Source: Clostridium chrysemydis
Lineage (GTDB): Bacteria; Bacillota; Clostridia; Clostridiales; Clostridiaceae
DNA length: 64,000 nucleotides
Assembly: GCF_015234215.1 (NCBI RefSeq)
Contig: NZ_JADEKP010000003.1
Location: forward strand, 124,001-188,000
Direction: 5' to 3'
Shown here: piece by piece, positions 1 to 8,889 of the stretch
Layout: every line of letters starts with the position of its first letter
How positions within the stretch are numbered: the stretch's first letter is position 1
The notes under the pieces: generated by a model
Told to the model about the DNA's origin: nothing
What the model saw: only the letters and a program-made list of their open reading frames with translations
The model's database searches: none
Translations under genes and position numbers: made by a program

Positions 1-766
1 TCCCATAAGCTAATTTAAAGCTAAATCCGCCATCAGTTTTGTCATTATAAAGCCCATTGTCTTTTGCAAATTCTATTAAATCTTTAGAACCTAAAAAGTT
101 TTCAGTATCATTTAAATCAACGTTTCCTATAACTAGTTTGTTTGGAATAACTGCGTAGCAATCATCAGGAACCCTTTTAGCTACCCAGTGGTGTCCAGAA
201 CCATTTTCTACATACCATATTTCATTTTTATCAGATATTATAGTTCCGTTAACTTCACTAGCTCCTTTAGTTTCTATTATTTTTCCTAGAAGCTCAGCTC
301 CTTCTCTTGCAGTTTTAGCTCTTCCTAAAAGGATTGTAGCTATAGAATCTTCCCCAATACCATTTTCTACTAAGGGGTCAGCCTTTAAAGCTTTATCGTT
401 TGCAGTAGCACTTTCAGTAGCACTAACGCAAACACCATTAGTATTTATCCCATCTTCATAATAGTTACCAGCACTTTGATCCCAATCGGGAGTTGCTGTG
501 TATTTAAGGGTTTCTTTTGGCATAGGGTATGTAAATCCATTTCCTTTAGATACGTACATATCACCATCTTTAAAAGTTTCACTTGGAACTACTACAAATC
601 TTTTAGTCCAAGCAGTTTTAGCATCCTCATTTCTAGCTATAATTGTAGAACCATCTATAGTTGCATCTTTGCCGACTAAAACAGTAGTGCAAGCATAAGT
701 TGCAAGAGGAATTGTTGCAGTTATAATTAATGTAGAAATAAGTGAAATTAAAAATTTTTTTAACAT
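1..766 (-). CDS. Peptidase C69 (dipeptidase A-like), secreted, 3' part outside window
   Basis: The reading frame is open from an ATG at 766 leftward to the window edge (255 codons seen). AGAGGTGATA sits just upstream as ribosome site. The protein starts with a signal peptide (about 25 residues, MLKKFLISL...) followed directly by CTTVLVGKDATIDGSTIIAR. This is the start of the C69/U34 Ntn-hydrolase family, in which the exposed N-terminal Cys is the nucleophile. The seen part also has the family's WYVENGSGHHWVAKRVPDD segment. The family cleaves dipeptides; this one is probably exported and matured by signal peptidase. The frame is intact; the C-terminal half is not visible. Confidence 0.9.
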   Translation of the reverse strand, partial: MLKKFLISLISTLIITATIPLATYACTTVLVGKDATIDGSTIIARNEDAKTAWTKRFVVVPSETFKDGDMYVSKGNGFTYPMPKETLKYTATPDWDQSAGNYYEDGINTNGVCVSATESATANDKALKADPLVENGIGEDSIATILLGRAKTAREGAELLGKIIETKGASEVNGTIISDKNEIWYVENGSGHHWVAKRVPDDCYAVIPNKLVIGNVDLNDTENFLGSKDLIEFAKDNGLYNDKTDGGFSFKLAYG

Positions 767-1212
767 ACTATCACCTCTCATACCTTCTGTAATTTAATTT
801 TATTCCTCTAAAATTATCAAAACAACAAAAATAATAAACGTTTACACTAAGTTTTGCTTTTAAAGTTTAAAGAGAAAATTTTATAAAAAATATCTTTTAA
901 AAATTTGTCTAATTTATATAAAAGTGAGGGAAAAATTTCAAAATAAATACAATACCTTTATAAAAAGCACAGAAAATGTTAAATGTTCGCTATATATGAA
1001 CAAAATATTAACAAATTCATTGACATGTCACAATTTGTTAAATTAAAATGAATTTAAAGAATGGATTTTTAAAGAAATACAAGATATGGTTAAAATTCAT
1101 TATTTATTACTACATATAGTTTAAACGCAGTAAGGGTTATATCAAAGAAATGGGAAGATTATAATTAAAAATTATAATATAAATTGAATATCTTAAGGGG
1201 AGAAGTGAAGGT
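767..1212. promoter_or_regulatory. Divergent intergenic region with a cre-like site and inverted repeats
   Basis: This 446-bp AT-rich region separates the C69 gene from the solute-binding protein gene. On the minus strand 846-833 reads TGTAAACGTTTATT, 12 of 14 matches to the CcpA cre consensus (TGWAANCGNTNWCA), lying in the C69 leader. A 9-bp inverted repeat (ATTATAATT, 1158-1166 and 1170-1178) lies 35 bp before the binding-protein start. I see no ORF. Catabolite control is inference. Confidence 0.45.
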
Positions 1213-2556
1213 ATGAAAAGAAAATTTTTAGCAATGGCACTTGCAACTGTTATGACAGCTTCTATTTTTGTAGGCTGTGGTAGTGACAAAAAGGAAGGTT
1301 CTTCTGATAAAGATACTACTAAGTTAGTAACTGAAATAAAAGAACCTGTAACTATTGAAATGTGGCACTACATGAATGGAAAACAACAGGAAGTATTAAA
1401 TGGTCTTATTGATGAGTTCAATAAAACTAATGGTAAAAATATAACTGTTAAGGGTGTAAGCCAAGGTTCTATTCCAGACTTAAATAAAAAGGTTGTAACA
1501 GCATCACAATCAAATTCATTACCAGCTATAATAAACGTTTATCCAGACGTAGTTACTGGTTTAATTGAAGGTGGGAAAATTTTTGATTTATCAGGGTATG
1601 TAAATAGTCCTGAAGTAGGTATGGCAGAAGATATTAAAAACGACTTTATTCCATCATTTGTAGAAGAAGTTAGTCAATGGGAAGGCAAGCAATATGGAAT
1701 GCCTTTAACAAAATCTACAGAAGTAGTTTATGTTAACAAAACTCTTTTAGAAAAGCTTGGATATAAAGTAGAAGATATTCAAAACATGACAATGGACAAA
1801 TTAATTGAAGTATCTAAAAAAGCAAAAGAGAAACTAGATATTCCAGGATTCGGTTTTGATAGTAGTTCAAATGCTTTCATTTCATCATTAAAAATGGATG
1901 GAAAAGATTTCGTTGAAATAGACGGTAAAGTTAATGTAGATAACGATTGGGTTAAAGAATTTATGAAATTCTACCAAGAAAACAACCAAAAAGGATATTT
2001 AAGAATTCCAGGAGAAGATAAATACCTTTCAGGTCCTTTCTCAAACCAAAAAGTTTTAATGTACCAAGGTTCAACAGCGGGTGCATCACATATTAAAACT
2101 GATGGTAAGTTTGAAATCGCTGTAGTTGAAGCCCCAGTATTTAAAGATAAGAAAAATGCAGTTATCCAACAAGGTGCTTCATTATTTGTAACAAACGATG
2201 TTAAAGCAGAACAGCAATATGCAGCTTATGAGTTCATCAAATTCATGACAAACAAAGAAAACAGTGCAAAATTCGCTGTAGAAACTGGATACTTACCAGT
2301 TAGAAAATCATCAGCAGATACAGATGTAGTTAAAAAGGCTATAGAGAAAAAGGATTCATTATACGGTGCAATTTATCCAGTAGCTCAAAAATCTTTAGAG
2401 TATTCTTACTACACACCAGCTGTAAACAATGCTCAATCAGCTAGAAATGTAGCTATGGAAAAATATGATGCATTTATGAAAGGCGACATAAAAGACGCAG
2501 ATACTCTTGTAAAAGAATTACAAGCAGATGTTACTACTTCAATAGGTAGAAAATAA
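1213..2556 (+). CDS. Extracellular sugar-binding lipoprotein (ABC transporter, UgpB/MalE type)
   Basis: 447 aa. It has an N-terminal lipoprotein signal (MKRKFLAMAL... ending FVGC, Cys22 as lipidation site) and then a periplasmic-binding fold of family 1 (UgpB/MalE-like: IEMWHYMNGKQQEVLNGLI near residues 52-70, and later SGPFSNQKVLMYQGSTAGA). Such proteins capture sugars, oligosaccharides or glycerol-3-phosphate derivatives on the cell surface. GGGGAG lies 8 bp before the ATG. No permease or ATPase gene is adjacent; the next gene is convergent, so this is an orphan binding protein whose partner transporter must be elsewhere. Substrate unknown. Confidence 0.85.
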   Translation: MKRKFLAMALATVMTASIFVGCGSDKKEGSSDKDTTKLVTEIKEPVTIEMWHYMNGKQQEVLNGLIDEFNKTNGKNITVKGVSQGSIPDLNKKVVTASQSNSLPAIINVYPDVVTGLIEGGKIFDLSGYVNSPEVGMAEDIKNDFIPSFVEEVSQWEGKQYGMPLTKSTEVVYVNKTLLEKLGYKVEDIQNMTMDKLIEVSKKAKEKLDIPGFGFDSSSNAFISSLKMDGKDFVEIDGKVNVDNDWVKEFMKFYQENNQKGYLRIPGEDKYLSGPFSNQKVLMYQGSTAGASHIKTDGKFEIAVVEAPVFKDKKNAVIQQGASLFVTNDVKAEQQYAAYEFIKFMTNKENSAKFAVETGYLPVRKSSADTDVVKKAIEKKDSLYGAIYPVAQKSLEYSYYTPAVNNAQSARNVAMEKYDAFMKGDIKDADTLVKELQADVTTSIGRK

Positions 2557-2561
2557 ATTAC

Positions 2562-2605
2562 AAAAAAGCTATTGTACAAACAATTTGTACAATAGCTTTT
2601 TTTAA
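2562..2605. terminator. Bidirectional intrinsic terminator
   Basis: A long perfect stem (AAAAAGCTATTGTACAAA and its complement around CAA) ends in a T run on the plus strand and an A run before it. It serves the binding-protein gene and the convergent reductase gene. Confidence 0.9.
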
Positions 2606-3132
2606 TCTTCCGTTCTTATATAAGTTACTTGAACTATATCTCCAAAAGTCTCTTTTTTGATTAAAGTTAATTGAGTTAAAGGTCTATTATCTTTAAATAA
2701 AGATATTCCACCACCTAGTATAGTTGGAATTATTGAGACTATGTATTCATCTATTAGGTTTTGTTTTATAAATTCGTCGATAAGTTCAGCTCCGCCTAAA
2801 AGCCAAATATCCCTACCGTCATTTTTTCTTATGTCCTTTAAGAATTCAGCTGCATTTCTGTTTACAACTTTAATATTCTCACAAGCCTTTTCTAGAGTTT
2901 GTGAAAATACATAGGCATCCATATCTTTGTATGGCCAGTTTCCAAAGGTTAAAATTTGCTCATAGCTCTTTCTACCCATGATTACAGTATCTACAGTTTG
3001 AGAAAACTCACAAAAACCATTATCGCTACCGTCGCCTTGAACTTGATTAAGCCAATCCACGCCGCCATTAATATCTGCTATATATCCGTCTAAAGACATC
3101 GCAACATACAGTACACATTTTCTTTTATCCAT
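2602..3132 (-). CDS. RibD C-terminal / dihydrofolate reductase-like protein
   Basis: 176 aa from the ATG at 3132, preceded by GGAGGAA; an upstream in-frame ATG (3162) has no ribosome site. The protein starts KCVLYVAMSLDGYIADINGGVDWL, the nucleotide-binding start of the RibD_C/DHFR-like family. It continues with VIMGRKSYEQIL and IWLLGGAELIDEFI, which form the NADPH-binding GGGxL-type strand. Members reduce pyrimidine intermediates or have unknown substrates (YwjB/YyaP type). It stands alone between convergent and upstream PTS genes, so no pathway can be given. Confidence 0.85.
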   Translation of the reverse strand: MDKRKCVLYVAMSLDGYIADINGGVDWLNQVQGDGSDNGFCEFSQTVDTVIMGRKSYEQILTFGNWPYKDMDAYVFSQTLEKACENIKVVNRNAAEFLKDIRKNDGRDIWLLGGAELIDEFIKQNLIDEYIVSIIPTILGGGISLFKDNRPLTQLTLIKKETFGDIVQVTYIRTED

Positions 3133-3228
3133 AAGTCTTCCTCCTAAACGACAATAATGCATTTATTATAGCATCTAAATGATTTGTAGCCTAGAGGTAA
3201 ATTAATAATAAATTATTAATAATATTTA

Positions 3229-4929
3229 CTAATCATGACCTATAATATCTTTAATTTCATTTTTATAAGGATCAGCTTTAGCACCAAAGATTGCTTGAAT
3301 TCCGTTTCCAACTTCAACAACTCCAGCTGCACCTAAATCTTTAAGGGCATCTTTATCAACTTTGCCTTTATCATTAACTTCAACTCTAAGCCTAGTTATA
3401 CAAGCGTCGACACTTACGATATTTTCTTCTCCACCTAAAGCGGCTAAAACTAAAGGTGCATTATCTTTAATTTCACTTCCAGTAGAAGCAGCTCTAGATA
3501 AGCCTACAGCGCCAGCTGCAGCAGTTGCGCCTGCGATTCCAGACTTTTCTCTAAAGTCTTCCTTACTATAAAGTTTATCTTCAGTAGATTCGTCTCTTCC
3601 TGGAGTTTTTAAATCTAGTTTTTTAATTAAGAAAAGGAATACGAAGTAATAAACTATAGCGTAAGCTATACCTACTAAAACTATCATAAGCCAGTTAGTT
3701 GGAACTCCAGCGCCTGAAGGTAATAGTCCAAATAAAGTAAAGTCAATTATACCTCCAGAGAAAGTCATTCCGACAAATACGTTTAGCATATCCATAAGTA
3801 AAAAGGATATCCCAGCTAAGACGGCATGAACTGCGTAAAGTGCAGGTGCAACAAAAAGGAATGTAAACTCTATAGGCTCAGTAATACCTGTAAGCATAGC
3901 TGTAATTCCAGCTGAAAGGAGAAGTGAACCTACTATCTTCTTTTTAGAAGGAAGGGCAGCTCTATACATAGCAAAAGCGGCAGCAGGTAGACCAAATATC
4001 ATAAATGGGAATTTACCTGCCATAAACCTAGTAGTTCCAGAAACTACAGTTCGCATAGTTTCAGAACTTGCACCAACTAAATCATTAAGGCTTGATAATT
4101 GAGCAAAGTATGCAGTATTAGCACCATCTATAACTTTCCAAGCACCATCTACTAGGATGTTTGCTTGAACGAAAGAACCAAACCAAAATGGAGTATAGAA
4201 TACGTGGTGAAGTCCAAATGGAATTAAGGATCTCTCAATAAGTCCGTAGAAGAAGGTTCCTATAAATCCAGCTTCACGAACGAACTCAGCAAGAAGGGAA
4301 ATACCATCTTGGACTAAAGGCCAAAGGAAGGCTAAAAGAGCTCCAACAAAAGCCATAACTATTGAAGTTATTATAGGGACAAACCTAGCTCCAGCAAAAA
4401 AGCCAAGTATTTGAGGAAGTTCTATTCTATGATACCTGTTATGTAAAATAGCAGTTATAATTCCTGAAATAATACCACCAAACACAGACATATTAAGAGT
4501 AAAGATTCCAAGGTTTGTAGTTACGTACGCACCGTAATCTCCTACAGCATCCTTTGTTACTACACCTAGTTGTGTGTAGCCTAGTGAAAGAAGTGTTGAG
4601 ATAACTTGATTCATTATAAGAAATCCAAAAACAGAAGCTAAAGCTGCTGTTCCTTTGTCTTTGTTTGCAAGACCGATAGCTACTCCAACAGAGAAAAGTA
4701 AAGGTAAGTTACCAAATACGATATCTCCAATATTTTTCATTATAGTTAATATAGAGGTAACTACTGGGATGTTTACGAAGGAGATTAATGGCTCGTAGAT
4801 GGAAGGGGCATTATCGAGTCCAGCTATACCTAGTAAGGCACCACCAATTCCAAGCAGTATTCCCGCTATAGGTAAAGCTGCAATTGGTAGCATAATAGCT
4901 TTACCTATTCTTTGTAAAGTTTGTAACAT
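3229..4929 (-). CDS. PTS IICB component, glucose/maltose/GlcNAc family (copy 1)
   Basis: 566 aa membrane permease. The EIIC domain covers about residues 1-440 and includes [19 protein letters not shown] and the [12 protein letters not shown] motif that forms the sugar site. A linker follows and then a C-terminal EIIB domain whose phosphocysteine is C510 in [12 protein letters not shown]. It imports and phosphorylates a glucose-type sugar. No IIA domain is fused, so phosphate must come from a separate EIIA. It is about 80 percent identical by eye to the gene at 5413-7098, a tandem duplication. The linker here is Ala-rich ([10 protein letters not shown]), unlike the other copy. AGGAGG-like site precedes the start. 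Substrate cannot be fixed between glucose, maltose and N-acetylglucosamine. Confidence 0.88.
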   Translation of the reverse strand: MLQTLQRIGKAIMLPIAALPIAGILLGIGGALLGIAGLDNAPSIYEPLISFVNIPVVTSILTIMKNIGDIVFGNLPLLFSVGVAIGLANKDKGTAALASVFGFLIMNQVISTLLSLGYTQLGVVTKDAVGDYGAYVTTNLGIFTLNMSVFGGIISGIITAILHNRYHRIELPQILGFFAGARFVPIITSIVMAFVGALLAFLWPLVQDGISLLAEFVREAGFIGTFFYGLIERSLIPFGLHHVFYTPFWFGSFVQANILVDGAWKVIDGANTAYFAQLSSLNDLVGASSETMRTVVSGTTRFMAGKFPFMIFGLPAAAFAMYRAALPSKKKIVGSLLLSAGITAMLTGITEPIEFTFLFVAPALYAVHAVLAGISFLLMDMLNVFVGMTFSGGIIDFTLFGLLPSGAGVPTNWLMIVLVGIAYAIVYYFVFLFLIKKLDLKTPGRDESTEDKLYSKEDFREKSGIAGATAAAGAVGLSRAASTGSEIKDNAPLVLAALGGEENIVSVDACITRLRVEVNDKGKVDKDALKDLGAAGVVEVGNGIQAIFGAKADPYKNEIKDIIGHD

Positions 4930-5412
4930 TTTAAATCCTCCTTTAAAATAATCTAAATATAAAATATTTTACAAAGGGTAGTATGCGCAAAAGTTAGGAC
5001 TTAAATACAAACATTATTTAAAGGATACATTTTAGATTTAATCTAATTCTAAGTTTTCTTATACATAAAAAAGTAGCTGTGCTACGCTATCTAATAACCT
5101 CTTTTTTTTAATTTAAAAACCCTTAATGAAGTATTTAAATTCAAGTTCTTGATAACTATAATTTTTATGTTATTCTACACATTAAAAAAAGTGGCTTTAG
5201 CCACGCTATCTAATAACCTCTCTTTTTTAATTTAAAAACCCTTATTGAAGTATTTAAATTCAAGTTCTTGATAACTATAATTTTTATGATTTTCTACACG
5301 TTAAAAAAGAAGAGCTAATAAAATAGCTCTTCTTTACCAAAAAGGGTTTAACACAATTTAAAATTTATGGTTTATATATTTAAGGTTTTGACTAATTATA
5401 TTGGCGCAAAGT
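4930..5412. repeat. Tandem ~117-bp direct repeats with minus-strand terminators between the two PTS genes
   Basis: Two near-identical units, about 5066-5181 and 5182-5300, lie downstream of the 5413-7098 gene. Read on the minus strand, each ends in a stem (GTGGCT/AGCCAC or GTAGC/GCTAC) followed by 6-7 T, so each carries an intrinsic terminator. A third terminator (5309-5335, GAAGAGC stem) lies just after the PTS stop codon. One stem pair has changed in a compensated way (A-T to G-C), so pairing is preserved. The remaining 4930-5065 is the leader of copy 1; no clear promoter is seen. Confidence 0.8.
5309..5336 (-). terminator. Intrinsic terminator of PTS copy 2
   Basis: On the minus strand GAAGAGCTA and TAGCTCTTC form a stem followed by TTTTTT, 75 nt after the stop codon at 5413. 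Confidence 0.85.
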
Positions 5413-7098
5413 TTAGTCAATTCCTAGAATGTCTTTAATTTCGTTTTTGTAAGCATCAGCTTTAGCTCCGAAGATAGCTTGAACTCCGTTACCAACTTCA
5501 ACAACTCCAGCTGCGCCTAAATCTTTAAGTGAATCTTTTTCTACCTTTGATTTATCTTTAACTTCAACTCTTAATCTAGTGATACAAGCGTCAACACTTA
5601 CTATGTTTTCTTCACCGCCTAGTGCAGCTAAAACAAGTGGTGCATTGTCTTTTATTTCGTTACCAGATTTTTTAACAGTTTCCTTTGAACCGTTTGGTGC
5701 AATACCTTTAGATTCTTGGAATTCTTTTTTGCTGTGTAATTTAACTTCTTCTCCTTCTTCTTCTCTACCTGGAGTTTTTAAGTTAAACTTCTTAATTAAG
5801 AATGTGAATAAGAAGTAGTAGATAACAGCGTAAACTAATCCTACGATAATAATCCAGTACCAGTTAGTTGGAACTCCAGCACCAGCTGGTAATAAACCAA
5901 ATAGTGAGAAGTCAATAAATCCACCTGAGAATGTCATACCAACAAATACATTTAGGATATCCATAAGCATAAATGATATACCAGCTAGTACACAGTGTAC
6001 AGCGTATAATGCAGGTGCAACGAATAAGAATGTAAATTCAAGTGGCTCTGTTATACCAGTTAAGAATGAAGTAACACCAGCTGAAATCATAAGTGATGCA
6101 ACTAATTTCTTTTTGCTAGGTTTTGCGCATCTGTACATTGCAAATGCAGCAGCAGGTAAACCAAACATCATGAATGGGAATTTACCAGCCATAAATCTAG
6201 TAGTTCCTGAAACTACTTGTGCCATAGTTTGAGTGCTAGCTCCAACTAAGTCTGACATGCTTGATAATTGAGCAAAGTATGCAGTGTTAGCACCATCTAT
6301 AATAGTGTTAGCACCATTTATAATAACGTCTGCTTGAACGAATGATCCAAACCAGAATGGTGTGTAGAATACGTGATGTAATCCAAATGGAATAAGTGCT
6401 CTTTCAATTACTCCATAGAAGAAAGTTCCTATAAATCCAGCTTCTTTAACTAAGTTAGCTAGTCCCATAATTCCATTTTGTACAAATGGCCAAGCGAATG
6501 CTAAAACTCCACCAACTAAAGCCATAACTAATGCAGTAACTATAGGTACAAATCTAGCACCTGAGAAGAAACCGATAACAGCTGGTAATTGAATGTTGTA
6601 GAACTTGTTATGAAGCATTGCAGTTATTATACCAGTTATAATACCTCCAAACACTGACATGTTAAGTGTGAATATACCAACGTTTGTAGTAACGTAAGTT
6701 CCGTATTCACCAACATTACCAGGAGTTAATACTCCAAGTTGAGTAACACCTAAAGCTAAAAGTGTTGAAATAACTTGATTCATTACTAAGAAACCAAATA
6801 CTGAAGCAAGACCTGCAGTACCTTTGTCTTTGTTAGCAAGACCAACTGCAACACCTACAGCAAATAAAATTGGAAGGTTTCCAAAAACTATATCCCCAAC
6901 ATTTTTCATAACAGTTAAAATTGCTGTAACAGCTGGGATTGTTATAAATGAGATTAATGGTTCATATACTGATGGTGGATTTTTAAGTCCAGCTATACCT
7001 AATAAGGCACCACCAACACCAAGTAAAATACCTGCGATTGGTAAAGCTGCAATTGGAAGCATTATTGCTTTACCGATTCTTTGAAGCGTTTGTAACAT
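5413..7098 (-). CDS. PTS IICB component, glucose/maltose/GlcNAc family (copy 2)
   Basis: 561 aa, same architecture as its neighbour: EIIC (about 1-440, [27 protein letters not shown]), a charged linker ([16 protein letters not shown]) and EIIB with phosphocysteine C505 in [12 protein letters not shown]. It transports and phosphorylates a glucose-family sugar using PTS phosphate from an EIIA encoded elsewhere. It lies upstream of copy 1 in the same direction but is separated by three terminators, so the two are probably separate transcription units. Unlike copy 1, it has a leader with a clear promoter, cre site and RAT/terminator switch, so it should be induced through a BglG/LicT-type antiterminator and repressed by CcpA. 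AAGGAGG-like site precedes the ATG. Confidence 0.88.
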   Translation of the reverse strand: MLQTLQRIGKAIMLPIAALPIAGILLGVGGALLGIAGLKNPPSVYEPLISFITIPAVTAILTVMKNVGDIVFGNLPILFAVGVAVGLANKDKGTAGLASVFGFLVMNQVISTLLALGVTQLGVLTPGNVGEYGTYVTTNVGIFTLNMSVFGGIITGIITAMLHNKFYNIQLPAVIGFFSGARFVPIVTALVMALVGGVLAFAWPFVQNGIMGLANLVKEAGFIGTFFYGVIERALIPFGLHHVFYTPFWFGSFVQADVIINGANTIIDGANTAYFAQLSSMSDLVGASTQTMAQVVSGTTRFMAGKFPFMMFGLPAAAFAMYRCAKPSKKKLVASLMISAGVTSFLTGITEPLEFTFLFVAPALYAVHCVLAGISFMLMDILNVFVGMTFSGGFIDFSLFGLLPAGAGVPTNWYWIIIVGLVYAVIYYFLFTFLIKKFNLKTPGREEEGEEVKLHSKKEFQESKGIAPNGSKETVKKSGNEIKDNAPLVLAALGGEENIVSVDACITRLRVEVKDKSKVEKDSLKDLGAAGVVEVGNGVQAIFGAKADAYKNEIKDILGID

Positions 7099-7180
7099 AA
7101 ATAAGTCCTCCTTATATAAATTAATATAAAAAAATAAATAAATAGTAAACCAAAATATATGCTTGTCTTAAAAAAGCAAA

Positions 7181-7297
7181 ACAAAAAAGACTTAAATGAA
7201 ACTACAGGCTTTAAGGAGATATAAACATATAAAATATCTCTTAAAAACTGCTTTAACAGAATCATTTAAGTCTTGCCTAATTCAATAGTAACAAGCT
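7181..7297 (-). promoter_or_regulatory. RAT antiterminator / terminator switch in the leader of PTS copy 2
   Basis: On the minus strand 7295-7267 carries TTGTTACTATTGAATTAGGC followed by AAGACTT. This matches the LicT/SacY/BglG RAT pattern TTGTTACTG-loop-CAGGCAAAACC. The 3' half of the RAT overlaps the first arm (7274-7262, AAGACTTAAATGA) of a 13-bp perfect terminator stem whose other arm is 7199-7187, followed by six T. An inner stem (GAGATAT/ATATCTC) fills the loop. Known biology: an unphosphorylated or EIIB-released antiterminator stabilises the RAT and prevents termination. The antiterminator gene is not in this window. Confidence 0.8.
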
Positions 7298-7318
7298 AAT
7301 TATTTAGTTTGTACCTAG

Positions 7319-7347
7319 ATAATATCATGAAAACGTTTTGTTGTAAA
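7319..7347 (-). promoter_or_regulatory. SigmaA promoter with cre site in the spacer
   Basis: Minus strand TTTACA (7347-7342), 17-bp spacer, TATTAT (7324-7319). The spacer contains TGAAAACGTTTTGT (7328-7341 on plus), a 12 of 14 match to the cre consensus. Start of transcription would be near 7312, giving a leader of about 215 nt for the PTS gene. Confidence 0.7.
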
Positions 7348-7357
7348 TACCTATTTT

Positions 7358-7482
7358 AAAATTTTTGTAACAAAATTTTAATAATATAAATAACATATAT
7401 TGATGTGATTTTGTTAGGCAGAAGATCTCCTTTACTTAATTTAAATAAACCAAGCAGTTTAGCTTGGTTTATTTTTTTTTAG
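7358..7482 (+). ncRNA. Possible short transcript ending in an orphan terminator
   Basis: A strong plus-strand terminator (AAACCAAG/CTTGGTTT arms within 7447-7470, then nine T) has no gene upstream on that strand. Between it and the PTS promoter are an AT inverted repeat (7358-7380, AAAATTTT-TGTAACA-AAATTTT) and a weak promoter-like TTGTAA/TAAATA pair. A small RNA of about 80-100 nt would explain the terminator; no ORF is seen. Confidence 0.35.
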
Positions 7483-7869
7483 AGATAATACAACAATAAT
7501 ATATAAAAAATACTCTTTTATAATAATAGAAGAGGTAATATTTTAAATTTCACATAAATAAAGCTATGTTTAAAAAATATGTAGAATATAAAACATAATA
7601 TTAAAAATAAATGCAAGGAGTAGGCTATTTATAAAAGTTAGAATAATTAAATTTAAAAATAAAGAAAAAATAAAGAAATTACAGTTAAAATATAGATGCA
7701 TAAAGGTTCAAAATCGGTTAAAAAGAGGAGGAAAAGGGTGAAAAGCATGTATAATATTAGTTTAAATTGTTATAAAATCAATGTAAATTGTATTTGAAAA
7801 AGAGATAAAATTAGTATAAAATAAGGTTAAACGATGTTCAAAATATGCTAGAGAGGAGAAGATAATATA
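7483..7869. promoter_or_regulatory. Leader region of the partition operon
   Basis: This AT-rich stretch has no long ORF. A TTTGAA - 16 bp - TATAAA promoter-like pair lies at about 7793-7820. Two related motifs, GGTTCAAAATCGGTTAAA (7705-7722) and GGTTAAACGATGTTCAAAA (7825-7843), carry similar halves in swapped order. They could be operator or centromere half-sites for the RHH protein; this is inference. Confidence 0.35.
7738..7797 (+). CDS. Possible 19-codon leader ORF
   Basis: GTG at 7738 is preceded at good distance by GAGGAGG and opens a 19-codon frame (VKSMYNISLNCYKINVNCI). It lies before the partition operon. Only the ribosome site supports it. Confidence 0.2.
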   Translation: MKSMYNISLNCYKINVNCI

Positions 7870-8133
7870 ATGCAAAAAAGTGATATAAGGCTATATTACA
7901 AGAATCAATTAGAGTTAGGATATGCTTTAAGAGATTATATAGACGCATATTTTCAAGATAAAGTACAAGACGCAGAATTAGAAGAAAAAATTCTTTCAGT
8001 TATAGAAGCAAATAAAACTAAGTTTTATAAAGGGGAGGCTATAGCTCAAAAGCCAAAGCAAATCTTAGGTAAGGCTAGGTTAGATATCCTAAATAACATA
8101 CTTAGTAAGAATAGTAAGGGGGGGGACAAATGA
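7870..8133 (+). CDS. Small protein at the head of the partition operon (TIGR04540-like)
   Basis: 87 aa, mostly helical and charged (IRLYYKNQLELGYALRDYIDAYF..., LGKARLDILNNILSKN). GAGAGGAG precedes the ATG. The stop codon overlaps the parA start (ATGA-type overlap at 8130-8133), so the two are translationally coupled. From memory, small proteins of this kind occur beside ParA in clostridial plasmids; I cannot verify the family. A role in partition or its regulation is inferred from position only. Confidence 0.7.
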   Translation: MQKSDIRLYYKNQLELGYALRDYIDAYFQDKVQDAELEEKILSVIEANKTKFYKGEAIAQKPKQILGKARLDILNNILSKNSKGGDK

Positions 8134-8882
8134 AGAAGGTAGCTGTTTTAAATAACAAGGGTGGTGTTGGAAAAAGCACTGTAGCTGTACAAATTTCACA
8201 CGGATTAGCTAAACTTGGATTTAAAGTAGTTTTAGTTGACTTAGATGGTCAGAATGATTCAAGCTTATTTTTAGGAATTTCAGAAGATAAGTATAATAAA
8301 ACATTCTATGATTTAATTAATAAAAGAGACAACGTCGACTTAAAAGATTGCATAATAAGTGCAAGAGAAGGTTTAGATCTTATTCCAAACTCTCACATAG
8401 AAGAAATAAATTCAGAATTTTATAGAGAAACTAGAATTGATTTAGTACTTAATGAAAAATTAGCGGGTCTTGAAGACTTAGGATACGATTACGTAATTGT
8501 TGACTGTGGACCTCAAAGAACTAAGATAAACGATGCAGTTTTATGCTATGTAGATCACATAGTTATGCCAGTTCAAGTTGAGGCGGCAGCTGTTAGAGCA
8601 TGCGGAAGTATCTACGAATATCTTTCAGATTTAAGATTAACTCCTGAAAAGATTTCACTTATAATTCCAAACATGTACGATAAAAGAACAAAGGATGCTA
8701 AAGAGAACCTTAACTTCTTACACGAGTTCTTCGGAGATGAAGGAATAGTTACAGACCCAATTAATAGAAGAGTTAAAATAACTGAAGCTGGAAAAATGGG
8801 TAAAACTGTTTTTGAATATGATGAAGAAGCAGCTAACCAATTCTTCAAGGTTCTTGAAAGGCTGGTGGGAAGCATTGCCTAA
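8130..8882 (+). CDS. parA: ParA-type partition ATPase
   Basis: 250 aa. The deviant Walker A motif KGGVGKST follows the first strand (residues about 9-16), then VVLVDLDGQNDSS (Walker A' region) and YVIVDCGPQ (Walker B). ParA ATPases form nucleoid-bound gradients that move plasmid or chromosome cargo bound by a centromere-binding protein. The upstream small gene overlaps its start and the downstream RHH gene begins 7 bp after its stop; the SD for that gene, AAAGGAAAG, overlaps the parA stop. No N-terminal HTH is present, so it fits the small type Ib-like ParA class. Confidence 0.92.
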   Translation: MKKVAVLNNKGGVGKSTVAVQISHGLAKLGFKVVLVDLDGQNDSSLFLGISEDKYNKTFYDLINKRDNVDLKDCIISAREGLDLIPNSHIEEINSEFYRETRIDLVLNEKLAGLEDLGYDYVIVDCGPQRTKINDAVLCYVDHIVMPVQVEAAAVRACGSIYEYLSDLRLTPEKISLIIPNMYDKRTKDAKENLNFLHEFFGDEGIVTDPINRRVKITEAGKMGKTVFEYDEEAANQFFKVLERLVGSIA

Positions 8883-8889
8883 AGGAAAG

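Noticed and set aside
476-698. Two overlapping plus-strand frames within the C69 gene
   Set aside because: Opposite-strand shadows of a well-supported coding region.
7062-7265. 67-codon minus-strand frame before PTS copy 2
   Set aside because: It covers the RAT/terminator leader and overlaps the PTS start in another frame; no ribosome site.
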